A DNA stretch of 64,000 bases from Clostridia bacterium (GTDB taxonomy: Bacteria > Bacillota > Clostridia > Oscillospirales > Acutalibacteraceae), in NCBI GenBank assembly GCA_017465465.1, contig JAFTWE010000032.1, positions 1 to 64,000 on the forward strand. The letters run 5' to 3'. The notes beneath the pieces were generated by a model, which saw nothing but the letters and a program-made list of their open reading frames with translations, searched no databases and was not told the DNA's origin. Below are positions 40,517 through 48,156 of the stretch, in pieces. The stretch's first letter is position 1, and each line of letters opens with the position of its first letter. A program made the translations under genes and the position numbers.

Positions 40517-41181
40517 TTTTCCACCTTATATCCGATTCCGCGTATTGTGGTAATTTTAAAATCGGGGTTATTTTTAAATTTATCTCTCAGCCTGCCGATA
40601 TGTACGTCAACAGTATGGGTATCACTTTCGGAGTCATAGCCCCAGATATCATCCATAAACTGCTGGCGGGTAAAAATCTTGCCGGGGAAGGATGCCATTT
40701 TATAAAGAATCATAAACTCCTTTTGGGGCAAAACCATACTTTCACCGTTTGAGTGAACCGTGAGCGAATCACATTCCATAACGGTGTTGCCGATAACCAG
40801 TCTGCGCTCGTTTATAATCTGAGCCCTGCGAAGAAGTGCGCCGACTCTAAGCACCATTTCGTTCAGGTTAACAGGCTTGACCATATAATCATCCATACCC
40901 GAAAGAAAGCCCATTCTCATATCATCAAAGGCATCTTTGGCTGTGACTGTTAAAACGGGAATATTATTGCCTGACTCCCTGAGAGAGCGCACAAGCTCAT
41001 AACCGTCTAAAACGGGCATCATTATGTCGGATATAATTAAGTCGAAATATTCCTTATCGAGGGCATCGAGAGCCTCTTTTCCGTTTGAAACTCCAAGCAC
41101 CGCATAGCCGCTTTGAATAAGAATTTTTTTAAATAAATCACGCAGGTCAGCGTCATCTTCTGCTATAAGAATTTTAAACAT
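40513..41181 (-). CDS. OmpR/PhoB-type response regulator
   Basis: This is a 222-residue regulator. The receiver domain (1-118) has acidic pocket residues in ILIAEDDADLRD, the phosphorylated Asp in LIISDIMMPVLDG, and the conserved Lys in MVKPV. A winged-helix DNA-binding domain follows (FTRQQFMDDIWGYDSESDTH, VDVHIGRLRDKF, IRGIGYKVE). It is the first gene of the two-component operon with a GGAGG site and overlaps the kinase gene by 4 nt. Target promoters are not known. Confidence 0.94.
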   Translation of the reverse strand: MFKILIAEDDADLRDLFKKILIQSGYAVLGVSNGKEALDALDKEYFDLIISDIMMPVLDGYELVRSLRESGNNIPVLTVTAKDAFDDMRMGFLSGMDDYMVKPVNLNEMVLRVGALLRRAQIINERRLVIGNTVMECDSLTVHSNGESMVLPQKEFMILYKMASFPGKIFTRQQFMDDIWGYDSESDTHTVDVHIGRLRDKFKNNPDFKITTIRGIGYKVEK

Positions 41182-41265
41182 AATATACCTCCAAAGGCAG
41201 TTACTTCCTATATTTTATATCAAAGATGTGAACAAATCAATAACACAGGGACGAATTGCAAAAAA

Positions 41266-41898
41266 TCATTCAACATCCTTTGAATTGGCGTATATTTTTC
41301 TCATTCGTTCATCGTCAAAGTGTTCGTCAAGGTACACTTCAATTCGATTTGACGGCGGCTTATTTTCTTTTCTTTCATTCATTCTTAATGCCGCAGCGGC
41401 AGAAAGTCCTGCATCGAAAATAAAAAATATAACAAACGCCCACACCAAAATATGATTGAGCGTGGTGGGCATTATGTTCATCAGCTTGTCGCTGAGAGGC
41501 AAAATAAGTTTTACCCAACCAACGCCCAGCACACCCCAGAAAATTGAATAAAGCAAGCATACTCTGCCGTTTATATTTAGGGGGAGGTGGCTGTAATCCC
41601 AGGCAACAGAGCCGAAAACAATTTCCTGACCGAGAGAGCAGATGTATTCTGCCACGGTGCCTACCAAAAAAGCTATAACAAAAACCTTCCACATAGGTGC
41701 CTGAGAAAATTTGCTGAGCACCGCAGTCAGCAAAACACCGCCCATACCGTAAGCAACACTCAGCGGACCGTAAACCAGGGACTTGCGGCTTTCTATGTAT
41801 CCGTGGCGGATAAAGCACCACAGCGTTTCAACCGAAAAACCAACAACACAGCAAATTGCAAAAATGTAAACATATTTGTAAAATGTGTTCATTTTCAT
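41266..41898 (-). CDS. CmpB-like (putative ABC type IV) membrane protein
   Basis: This is a 210-residue membrane protein with five to six helices. The family pattern at the start is GFSVETLWCFIRHGYIESRK followed by VYGPLSVAYG; a later loop reads VFGSVAWDYSHLPLNINGRV. These are typical of the CmpB/DUF1113 family found throughout Clostridia. The tail of ~40 residues is soluble and charged. ATG 41898 follows GGGAGG; the TTG two codons earlier is less likely. The molecular role is unknown, despite the transporter-like family name. It lies 84 nt upstream of the response regulator on the same strand and could share its regulation. Confidence 0.78.
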   Translation of the reverse strand: MKMNTFYKYVYIFAICCVVGFSVETLWCFIRHGYIESRKSLVYGPLSVAYGMGGVLLTAVLSKFSQAPMWKVFVIAFLVGTVAEYICSLGQEIVFGSVAWDYSHLPLNINGRVCLLYSIFWGVLGVGWVKLILPLSDKLMNIMPTTLNHILVWAFVIFFIFDAGLSAAAALRMNERKENKPPSNRIEVYLDEHFDDERMRKIYANSKDVE

Positions 41899-41966
41899 AA
41901 ACAACCTCCCGAATTTTTATTTGATAGTATCATTCGGGAGTAAACTTTGTTTCAATTTTAAATCAA

Positions 41967-42155
41967 TTATTGTTTAGCTTCTTTATTTCTGTGATGTTGT
42001 TTCGGCAGTCCTTGTGAAATTGCAGGAAACTCCCTGTCTGCATCGTTTGTCGGTTGGATATTATAAGTGCCGTATTTTCTGATTTGCTCAAAGGCATCCT
42101 CAGGCTGACCGTGAACAGGATTAGCGGAGATTTCAAATTTATCGTTTTCTTTCAA
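41967..42155 (-). CDS. Small conserved clostridial protein
   Basis: A frame of about 60 residues containing the block RKYGTYNIQPTNDADREFPA followed by ISQGLPKQ. I have the impression that short proteins with a YGTY-IQPT...FPAI-QG pattern recur in Clostridia, but know no function. There is no ATG: the best start is TTG 42155 with GGGGTG before it, and GTG 42164 is an alternative. Both sit inside or at the edge of the terminator of azlCD, so expression would need read-through or a separate start. It could equally be a decaying gene. Confidence 0.4.
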   Translation of the reverse strand: MKENDKFEISANPVHGQPEDAFEQIRKYGTYNIQPTNDADREFPAISQGLPKQHHRNKEAKQ

Positions 42156-42192
42156 AAAAATCACCCCTGCTTAGTTTTAGCTAAACAGGGGA
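42155..42192 (-). terminator. Terminator of azlCD
   Basis: Read on the minus strand: CCCCTG, a partly paired TTAG/CTAA section, CAGGGG, then TGATTTTTTT. It begins 5 nt after the azlD stop codon. Confidence 0.75.
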
Positions 42193-42197
42193 ATTTA

Positions 42198-42530
42198 TTA
42201 TTTAAAAATAAAATTTATAAGAATCATATAAAATGCTGTGCCGCCGAATACGCTCAAAAGGGTATTGCCTTTCCATACGTGAAGAAGTACCACCGCAACA
42301 CCTGCAATAATTGCCGGCAAACCGTGAGGGTATGAGGCAAAGGAAATATCCTTAAAACAATAAATCACAAGCATACCGATAATTGCATAAGGCAAAACCT
42401 TGCCGAGATAAGTGATAAATGCAGGGCGCTTTCTGCCTTCGGGGAAGAGCATAAAGGGAGAAAATCTGATAAGGGCCGTAAGCCCTGCCATAAGAGCAAT
42501 CTGAATAATGGAATATTTAACATCAATCAT
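42198..42530 (-). CDS. azlD: Branched-chain amino acid exporter small subunit
   Basis: This is a 110-residue membrane protein with about four helices. It starts near YSIIQIALMAGLTALIRFSPFMLFP and contains YLGKVLPYAIIGMLVIYC, typical of AzlD/BrnE proteins. Together with AzlC it exports branched-chain amino acids or their analogues. It overlaps the azlC end by 8 nt, which indicates translational coupling. Size and order match the usual azlCD pair. Confidence 0.9.
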   Translation of the reverse strand: MIDVKYSIIQIALMAGLTALIRFSPFMLFPEGRKRPAFITYLGKVLPYAIIGMLVIYCFKDISFASYPHGLPAIIAGVAVVLLHVWKGNTLLSVFGGTAFYMILINFIFK

Positions 42531-43218
42531 TTTTACTCTCCTCCTTTTCTAATTTTTTGCGGAAGATAGCAAAAACAACGGTGATAACTGCCATTGACGG
42601 AATAATAAAGCTTTCTGAGCCAAAAATCAGCAGACACACCACCGTAGATAAAACACCGATAATTGCGGGAATATGGTTTTTCTGTGATTTCCACTGGTCA
42701 ACAAAAATAACAATAAACAATGCGGTCATCGCATAGTCAACACCCTTTAATTCAAAGGGGAGCACCGAGCCTAAAAATGCACCAATCATACATCCAGCAA
42801 TCCAATATGACTGATTGAGCATTGTTAAAAACAGAAAGTATTTTTTCTTGTCTGTGCCCTTGGGTGCATCGCCTGTGCAAACAAGAGAATATGTTTCGTC
42901 AGTAAGCCCAAAAATCATATAAGGCTTTGCACCGCCCATACCCTTGTAACGGTCAAGAAGCGAAAAACCGTAAAAGAAGTGGCGGGCCTGAATAAATACG
43001 GTCATAACGGCCGTTGTAATCAGCGTGGCACCGCCCGACATAAAATCAACCGCCGCATACTGAAGCGAGCCTGAATACATAGTCAGTGCCATAAGCCCTG
43101 CCCATAAAATGCTGTAACCCTTGCTTTCAAGTAAAACGCCAAAGCCTATACCCAACGCTATGTAGCCTGCAAAAACGGGCAGACTTGCCTTGAAAGCGTG
43201 TTTGAACGATGTTTTCAA
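42523..43218 (-). CDS. azlC: Branched-chain amino acid exporter large subunit
   Basis: This is a 231-residue membrane protein of the AzlC/BrnF family. It contains the family motifs ALGIGFGVLLESKG, YSGSLQYAAVDFMSGGA, QARHFFYGFSLLDRYKGMG and FGLTDETYSL. The start is TTG 43218 with a GAGAGGG site upstream; no in-frame ATG exists near the N-terminus. With AzlD it forms a two-subunit exporter for branched-chain amino acids. The operon is divergent from the GH27 gene, and no obvious regulator gene is adjacent. Confidence 0.92.
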   Translation of the reverse strand: MKTSFKHAFKASLPVFAGYIALGIGFGVLLESKGYSILWAGLMALTMYSGSLQYAAVDFMSGGATLITTAVMTVFIQARHFFYGFSLLDRYKGMGGAKPYMIFGLTDETYSLVCTGDAPKGTDKKKYFLFLTMLNQSYWIAGCMIGAFLGSVLPFELKGVDYAMTALFIVIFVDQWKSQKNHIPAIIGVLSTVVCLLIFGSESFIIPSMAVITVVFAIFRKKLEKEESKND

Positions 43219-43288
43219 TTTACAAACCCTCTCTTTTAAAATCCGTCAGCTATTATAACACTATGCCAAATATAAGTCAAAGATTTTA

Positions 43289-43317
43289 TTGACACTCTTT
43301 GTCAAATGTGGTAGATT
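43289..43317 (+). promoter_or_regulatory. GH27 promoter with an overlapping operator-like palindrome
   Basis: A perfect -35 TTGACA (43289-43294), 17-nt spacing and a weak -10 TAGATT (43312-43317). The -35 is one arm of a perfect palindrome TTGACA-CTCTT-TGTCAA (43289-43305), so a bound dimeric repressor would block the promoter. Confidence 0.6.
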
Positions 43318-43345
43318 TATTTTAATCTGTTAAGGAGATGATGTT

Positions 43346-44524
43346 ATGATACTTAATAAACCGCCTATGGGCTGGAATTCCTGGAACACCTTTGCTGAAA
43401 ATATAAACGAAAAGGTAGTTATGGAAACCGCAGATTTTATTGTTGAAAGCGGACTTAAAGACTGCGGATATGAATATGTTATTATCGACGATTGCTGGAG
43501 CCTTCGCGAGCGCAACGAAAAGGGCGAGCTTGTGCCCGACCCTGAAAAGTTCCCCAACGGAATAAAGTATGTTTCAGACTATGTTCACTCAAAGGGACTT
43601 AAATTCGGTATATATTCCTGCGTGGGAACTCTCACCTGTGCAGGCTACCCGGGCAGCCTTGACCACGAATTTACAGATGCCAAGAGCTTTGCCGAGTGGG
43701 GAGTAGATTATCTTAAATATGATTATTGTTTTCATCCTCATTCAACTCTCGGTCATTTTATGTATAAGAGAATGGGCCTTGCTCTTGCTAACTGCGGCAG
43801 AGATATTGTTTTTGCCGCCTGCTCCTGGGGTGCTGAAAACACAAAGGTCTGGATTAAGGAAACAGGCGCTCACACCTGGCGCTCAACTGGTGATATTGTT
43901 GATTCATGGGAATCTATCAAAGAGCTTGCACTAAGTCAGCTTCAGGTGCCTGAATATAACGGCAACGGCTGTTATAATGATATGGATATGCTCGTTGTCG
44001 GTATGAACGGTGAGGGCAATGTGGGTATCAAGGGCTGCACCAATGAAGAATATAAAACTCACTTTGCTTTCTGGGCAATGATGGGTTCACCGCTTATTAT
44101 CGGCTGTGATTTGAGAAAGGCTGATGAAAATGCAATGGCAATTCTCAAAAACAAAATGCTCATCGACATTGACACCGATGAAGCATACCGCCAGCCCTTC
44201 TGGGTAAACGGCGACCGCCATTTTAACCGCAACCGTCAGGCAAACGACCCTCTTTATGAATATTATCCTCTTGATATGCCCATTATGGTAAAAATGCTTG
44301 CAAACGGAGATGTTGCAATCGGTGCATTCAATTTTACTGATGATATACACAGAACATTTATGACTCTTGACTCAATCGGTCTTGGTGACTGCACAGGCAA
44401 AACTCTTGAAATCACAAATGTATGGACAGGGGAAACCACCACTGTTAAAAACTCCACAATCAGATTTGCGCTTGAAGCACATTGCTGTGAGGTTTACAGA
44501 GCAAGGGTTGTAGATAAAAAATGA
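43346..44524 (+). CDS. GH27 alpha-galactosidase-type enzyme
   Basis: This is a 392-residue glycosidase without signal peptide. The GH27 opening is PPMGWNSWNTF. Conserved YVIIDDCWS and GLKFGIYSCVGTLTCAGYPGS follow. The nucleophile is Asp126 in LKYDYC, the acid/base Asp183 in WRSTGDI, and MMGSPLIIGCDLR is the late barrel motif. A C-terminal beta domain ends the protein. It removes terminal alpha-D-galactose (some members act on N-acetylgalactosamine or arabinopyranose). It overlaps the following zinc-ribbon gene by 4 nt. The cytoplasmic location implies prior import of the substrate. An operator-like palindrome covers its promoter. Confidence 0.92.
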   Translation: MILNKPPMGWNSWNTFAENINEKVVMETADFIVESGLKDCGYEYVIIDDCWSLRERNEKGELVPDPEKFPNGIKYVSDYVHSKGLKFGIYSCVGTLTCAGYPGSLDHEFTDAKSFAEWGVDYLKYDYCFHPHSTLGHFMYKRMGLALANCGRDIVFAACSWGAENTKVWIKETGAHTWRSTGDIVDSWESIKELALSQLQVPEYNGNGCYNDMDMLVVGMNGEGNVGIKGCTNEEYKTHFAFWAMMGSPLIIGCDLRKADENAMAILKNKMLIDIDTDEAYRQPFWVNGDRHFNRNRQANDPLYEYYPLDMPIMVKMLANGDVAIGAFNFTDDIHRTFMTLDSIGLGDCTGKTLEITNVWTGETTTVKNSTIRFALEAHCCEVYRARVVDKK

Positions 44525-44712
44525 GCAAATGCCTCAAATGCCAAAAAGAACTCACCGGCAACGAAATCGGCCTTACCAAAAAGCTCATCAACCGAGGCTC
44601 AACAGAGTTTTATTGCATAAACTGCCTTGCCCAAAAGTTCGATTGCGATGTTCCGCTTTTAGAAAAGAAAATCGAACAGTTCAAAAAGCAAGGCTGTACC
44701 TTGTTTGCGTAA
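44521..44712 (+). CDS. Small zinc-ribbon protein
   Basis: This is a 63-residue protein with two CxxC pairs (CLKCQ at 4-8 and CINCL at 32-36) that should bind one zinc. It contains the conserved clostridial stretch NEIGLTKKLINRG followed by STEFYCINCLA. The start codon overlaps the GH27 stop (ATGA), so the two are translated together. Homologous small proteins appear common in Clostridia, but I know of no assigned function. A terminator begins 5 nt after the stop. Confidence 0.72.
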   Translation: MSKCLKCQKELTGNEIGLTKKLINRGSTEFYCINCLAQKFDCDVPLLEKKIEQFKKQGCTLFA

Positions 44713-44716
44713 AGAA

Positions 44717-44742
44717 AACGGAGTGGAAATTTCCACTCCGTT
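44717..44742. terminator. Bidirectional terminator between the zinc-ribbon gene and rqcH
   Basis: A perfect 11-bp stem AACGGAGTGGA/TCCACTCCGTT with an AATT loop. It overlaps the last bases of rqcH on the other strand. Confidence 0.8.
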
Positions 44743-46495
44743 ATTTGTTCTTCGCCATTTTTTCAATTTTCTCACGGTCAGGTGTAACATTTACCGAATA
44801 ATAAACATGATAAATTACCTTGCCTGGAGGTGAAGCAGGGGGCTTCTTGAGGTTTTTAACATAAGTGTAGTCAACCGGCACAAGCTTTGCCTCTCTTGCT
44901 TTGCTGTGGTATGCTGCAATTTCTGCCGCCTCCACAATAGCGTCATCACTTATTTCACGGTTATCACTTGCGATTATAACGTGTGAGCCGTGAATTTTTT
45001 GTGTGTGAAGCCACATATCGTTTTTGTTGGCTGTTTTAAAGGTCAGCTTGTCATTCTGAATATTGTTTCGTCCCACAAAAACTCTGAAGCCGTCGCTGGT
45101 TTCATATTCAAGGGGAGCGGATATCTTAATCTGCTTTTTGCCGCCCTTGCTCTTTGATTTCATATATCCGCTGATAATAAGCTCGTTTTTTATTTCGTCA
45201 ATTTCAGCCTGAGTTGAGGCTCTGTCAAGTGCATCAGACACAGATTCAAGATACTGCAAATCCTCTTCACCTTTTTCAATAAGCCCAACGAGCATCTGCT
45301 CGGCTGTTTTTGACTTTCTGTAAAGCTTAAAATATTTCTGCGCATTTGCCGCAGGTGAAAGTGACGGGTCAGCCTTTATGCGCAAAATATTGTTGTTGTC
45401 ATAGTAATTTTCAAGGTCGTAATAAAAAGACCCTTTTTCCAATCGGTAGAGGTTAGCGTTAATCAGCTCTGCGCTGATTCTCAGCTCCTCTCTGTCGGCG
45501 CATTGCTGAAGCTCTGCTTGCTGGAGGTTGAGCTTTTTTGCCGTTCTTTCAATGGCATTGTGCAAAAACTTTACCAAATCTCTGCCCTTTTGCCTTGTGC
45601 GCTCGGTACGGTCTTTTTCAAAATAAAAGCTGTCAAGCAGGGCTGAAAAGCTCTCTTGTTTTTCGCAAATTCGTTTGTTACCGTACTGTGTTATTTCAGT
45701 AAAGGAAAAGTCAACGGGGAAACCGTCCTCATCTTTAATAAGATATGGAGTTCCCAAGCTGCTTTTAGCTGTTTCCTGAAGCGCTTCGAGCTCCTTTATT
45801 AAAATCTCTTTTTGATTGTTGTCAATGTCCCAAACAGGAACATCACCGCCACAACGGTGAGCAATTTCTCTTGAAATAAGAGGGGAAACGCCTTGAACTG
45901 AATTTAAAATAGCAGAAGATAAGGTTTTGTTTTCCGTTTCTTCAATTCGTTCAACAATTTCGTCAACCGTAACATCGGTTAAATCAGGCTTGTCCTGTGC
46001 CGGTGGCGGGGTGTAGGGGAAGCCGGGCAGAATCTGCCTCACCGTTGAACGGCTCAGGTCAACTCGTTTCATAGCGTCAACAATGCGGTTGTTTTCATCA
46101 ATTAAAAGAATATTGCTGTGCTTTGCCATTATTTCAATGGAAAGGGTAACAGGCACTCTGTCACCAATGTCGTTACTTGCTTCAAAGTCAATGTATAAAA
46201 CTCTGTCAAGCCCCATCTGACGAACACCCGTAACAAGTCCGTTTGTCAGCTTCTTTCTCATCAGCATACAAAACATAGGGGGAGTTGCAGGGTTTTCAGG
46301 CGGATTATTGGTAAAATGCACTCTGGGGCTGTTAACCCTTACCGACAAAAACAGCTTGTAACTGCCGCTTCTTGAGCGTAGGTGAATAACCAGCTCTTCT
46401 CTGGAGGGCTGGTGAATTTTTTCTACTCTGCTGCCGATAATGCAAGGAGCTATTTCGTTTTTGATATGGTTTAAGAATATGCCGTCAAGTGCCAT
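44741..46495 (-). CDS. rqcH: RqcH/NFACT ribosome quality control factor
   Basis: This is a 584-residue protein with the NFACT layout. The NFACT-N domain opens with MALDGIFLNHIKNEI and contains PRVHFTNNPPENPATPP, FCMLMRKKL and IEIMAKHSNILL. A coiled-coil middle region follows, and NFACT-R at the end carries DGFRVFVGRNNIQND and the conserved DMWLHTQKIHGSHVII. Bacterial RqcH binds stalled 50S subunits with peptidyl-tRNA and adds C-terminal alanine tails. Older annotation as fibronectin-binding protein refers to the same family. It is the last gene of the ileS-to-rqcH cluster, 11 nt after nif3. Confidence 0.94.
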   Translation of the reverse strand: MALDGIFLNHIKNEIAPCIIGSRVEKIHQPSREELVIHLRSRSGSYKLFLSVRVNSPRVHFTNNPPENPATPPMFCMLMRKKLTNGLVTGVRQMGLDRVLYIDFEASNDIGDRVPVTLSIEIMAKHSNILLIDENNRIVDAMKRVDLSRSTVRQILPGFPYTPPPAQDKPDLTDVTVDEIVERIEETENKTLSSAILNSVQGVSPLISREIAHRCGGDVPVWDIDNNQKEILIKELEALQETAKSSLGTPYLIKDEDGFPVDFSFTEITQYGNKRICEKQESFSALLDSFYFEKDRTERTRQKGRDLVKFLHNAIERTAKKLNLQQAELQQCADREELRISAELINANLYRLEKGSFYYDLENYYDNNNILRIKADPSLSPAANAQKYFKLYRKSKTAEQMLVGLIEKGEEDLQYLESVSDALDRASTQAEIDEIKNELIISGYMKSKSKGGKKQIKISAPLEYETSDGFRVFVGRNNIQNDKLTFKTANKNDMWLHTQKIHGSHVIIASDNREISDDAIVEAAEIAAYHSKAREAKLVPVDYTYVKNLKKPPASPPGKVIYHVYYSVNVTPDREKIEKMAKNK

Positions 46496-46506
46496 TTTTT
46501 ACTCCG

Positions 46507-47265
46507 TTAAATATATTTTGCAGGGCTTTTCTGCGGAATTATAATAATGTCAATGTCGCTGAATTCACAGCGAAGTGTGGTTGCAAGGGACGAAATAACA
46601 GGATTTTCTGTTTCAAAATGACCTGCCGCAAAAAGAGCAAGACCGCCCTCGGCGCTGTCAAGAAAATCGTGATGCCCTGCGTCGCCCGTGATGTAAGCGT
46701 CAATACCTGCTTTGATAATTTCACCAATAAAATCACTGCCTGCACCGCCGCAAAGAGCAACTGATTCAATCATTTTGCCGTTGTCGTTATATCTCACACA
46801 GCCGCCAAGTTCAGCTTTGATTTTCTCCGCCAGCTCGTCACAGCTCATAGCCTCAGGCAAAACACCGACCCTCACAAGGTCAGGACTTTCTTCACAAGGG
46901 AAAATCTCTGTGTTTTCAATTTCAAGAATTTCAGCCAACACATCATTTACGCCGCCCTCGGCACAATCAAGGCAGGTATGGGCGCAAATTGCACTGATTC
47001 CCTTTGATGCAAGGTTAAACGCAACATTGCCCTTTAAAAAGCTCTTTTGAGCCTTAAAAATAACAGGGTGGTGGCTGATGATGAGATTAGCACCGATTTG
47101 CTCAGCATAATCCACAACCTCGTTGGTTATATCAAGTGCCAAGGCAACGCGTGTAACCTCTTTTTCATCGTCACCTATGAGCATACCGCTGTTATCCCAA
47201 CCCTCTTGCTGAGAAAAGGGGCAGATTTTATCAAGGTATGTATAAAAATCGCTTACTCTTGCCAT
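46507..47265 (-). CDS. Nif3-like dinuclear metal protein
   Basis: This is a 252-residue protein of the Nif3/YqfO family at the short length without the inserted PII-like domain. Metal-binding residues are in NLIISHHPVIFKA, CAHTCLDC and the C-terminal GDAGHHDFLDSAE. Members form hexameric rings with two metal ions per subunit; a GTP cyclohydrolase-like role has been proposed but is not settled. The gene overlaps the end of trmK by 13 nt. This trmK-nif3 order is the standard Gram-positive pairing. Confidence 0.92.
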   Translation of the reverse strand: MARVSDFYTYLDKICPFSQQEGWDNSGMLIGDDEKEVTRVALALDITNEVVDYAEQIGANLIISHHPVIFKAQKSFLKGNVAFNLASKGISAICAHTCLDCAEGGVNDVLAEILEIENTEIFPCEESPDLVRVGVLPEAMSCDELAEKIKAELGGCVRYNDNGKMIESVALCGGAGSDFIGEIIKAGIDAYITGDAGHHDFLDSAEGGLALFAAGHFETENPVISSLATTLRCEFSDIDIIIIPQKSPAKYI

Positions 47266-47936
47266 AGCTGTTCCTCCTCAAACTGTTTGAGAATTGCAAA
47301 AAGGTTATCTTTTTCAGGGGATTGAACTCCTGCACTTTGTAAGGCTTCCGCCCTTTTTTTGATTCTGAGAATTTGCTTTTTGGCGTAATTGAGAGATGCC
47401 TCGTTGCCCTTTATAGGGTGAATACCGATGTGATGGTAAAGGTCATCTTTTTCTTCATTTTCACCTGTATATTCTGCGCAGATGGCAACATAATTTCTGT
47501 CATCATAGCAGGCGTTTTCTGTGATAATCTTAAAGCCGTTTGTTACAAAGAATTTGCGCACATCCTCGCTGTGAGTCATAGGCTGTGCAATGATTCTTTT
47601 TTCTTTGTCTTTAACCCATTCTGTGCGGCTGAGAAGCTCTGCAATGAGCGTTCCGCCCATGCCGGCAAAAACAATGTCATCACATTCGTGGGGCAAAACA
47701 GAATCAAGCCCATCTGAAAGCCGCAACTGAACCTTGTCTTCGACACCGTAGATGTGAAGAGTTTCTTTTGCGTTTTCAAGTGGGCCTTTCCTCAGGTCAG
47801 CGGCAATGCCGCCGGGGCACTTGCCGCTTCTTGTAAGGTGAGCCGGCAGGTAGCCATGGTCTGTGCCGATGTCGGCAACCAAAGAGCCACAGCGTACCAT
47901 ATCCGCTACCATTTTAAGTCTTTTGCTTAAGCTCAT
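47253..47936 (-). CDS. trmK: tRNA (adenine-22-N1) methyltransferase
   Basis: This is a 227-residue SAM-dependent methyltransferase. The SAM motif is VADIGTDHGYLPAHL (residues 19-33). The family motif VFAGMGGTLIAELL and the catalytic-region stretch RIIAQPMTHSEDVRKFF follow. A C-terminal coiled coil is rich in Lys and Glu. TrmK methylates A22 in bacterial tRNAs. Its start overlaps the stop of the DUF1858 gene by one base (TAATG), so translation is coupled. It in turn overlaps nif3. Confidence 0.93.
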   Translation of the reverse strand: MSLSKRLKMVADMVRCGSLVADIGTDHGYLPAHLTRSGKCPGGIAADLRKGPLENAKETLHIYGVEDKVQLRLSDGLDSVLPHECDDIVFAGMGGTLIAELLSRTEWVKDKEKRIIAQPMTHSEDVRKFFVTNGFKIITENACYDDRNYVAICAEYTGENEEKDDLYHHIGIHPIKGNEASLNYAKKQILRIKKRAEALQSAGVQSPEKDNLFAILKQFEEEQLWQE

Positions 47937-48136
47937 TATTTTGAAGCGAGGAATGTGTTGATTTCTTCAACCATTTCGTCAACATCAACACCGTGAACGG
48001 CGCAAGCCATTTCAAGTGTTTCACCTCTTGCTGAAGGGCAGCCTAAGCAGTGCATACCCATATTGAGGAAGAACTGAGCTGTTTCTCTGTCGGCATCAAG
48101 AATGTCACCGATAAGCATATCTTTAGTAACTGTCAT
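47936..48136 (-). CDS. DUF1858 protein
   Basis: This is a 66-residue protein of the DUF1858 family. It contains the typical KDMLIGDILDADRETAQFF, the CLGC-type pair in GMHCLGCPSA, then a helix ending HGVDVDEMVEEI. The two cysteines could bind a metal or form a disulfide; family members are related to sulfur-carrier-like small proteins of anaerobes, but no function is established. It lies between ileS and trmK, 20 nt after ileS, with its own AAAGGAG. Confidence 0.85.
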   Translation of the reverse strand: MTVTKDMLIGDILDADRETAQFFLNMGMHCLGCPSARGETLEMACAVHGVDVDEMVEEINTFLASK

Positions 48137-48156
48137 AATACTTTCTCCTTTTATAA

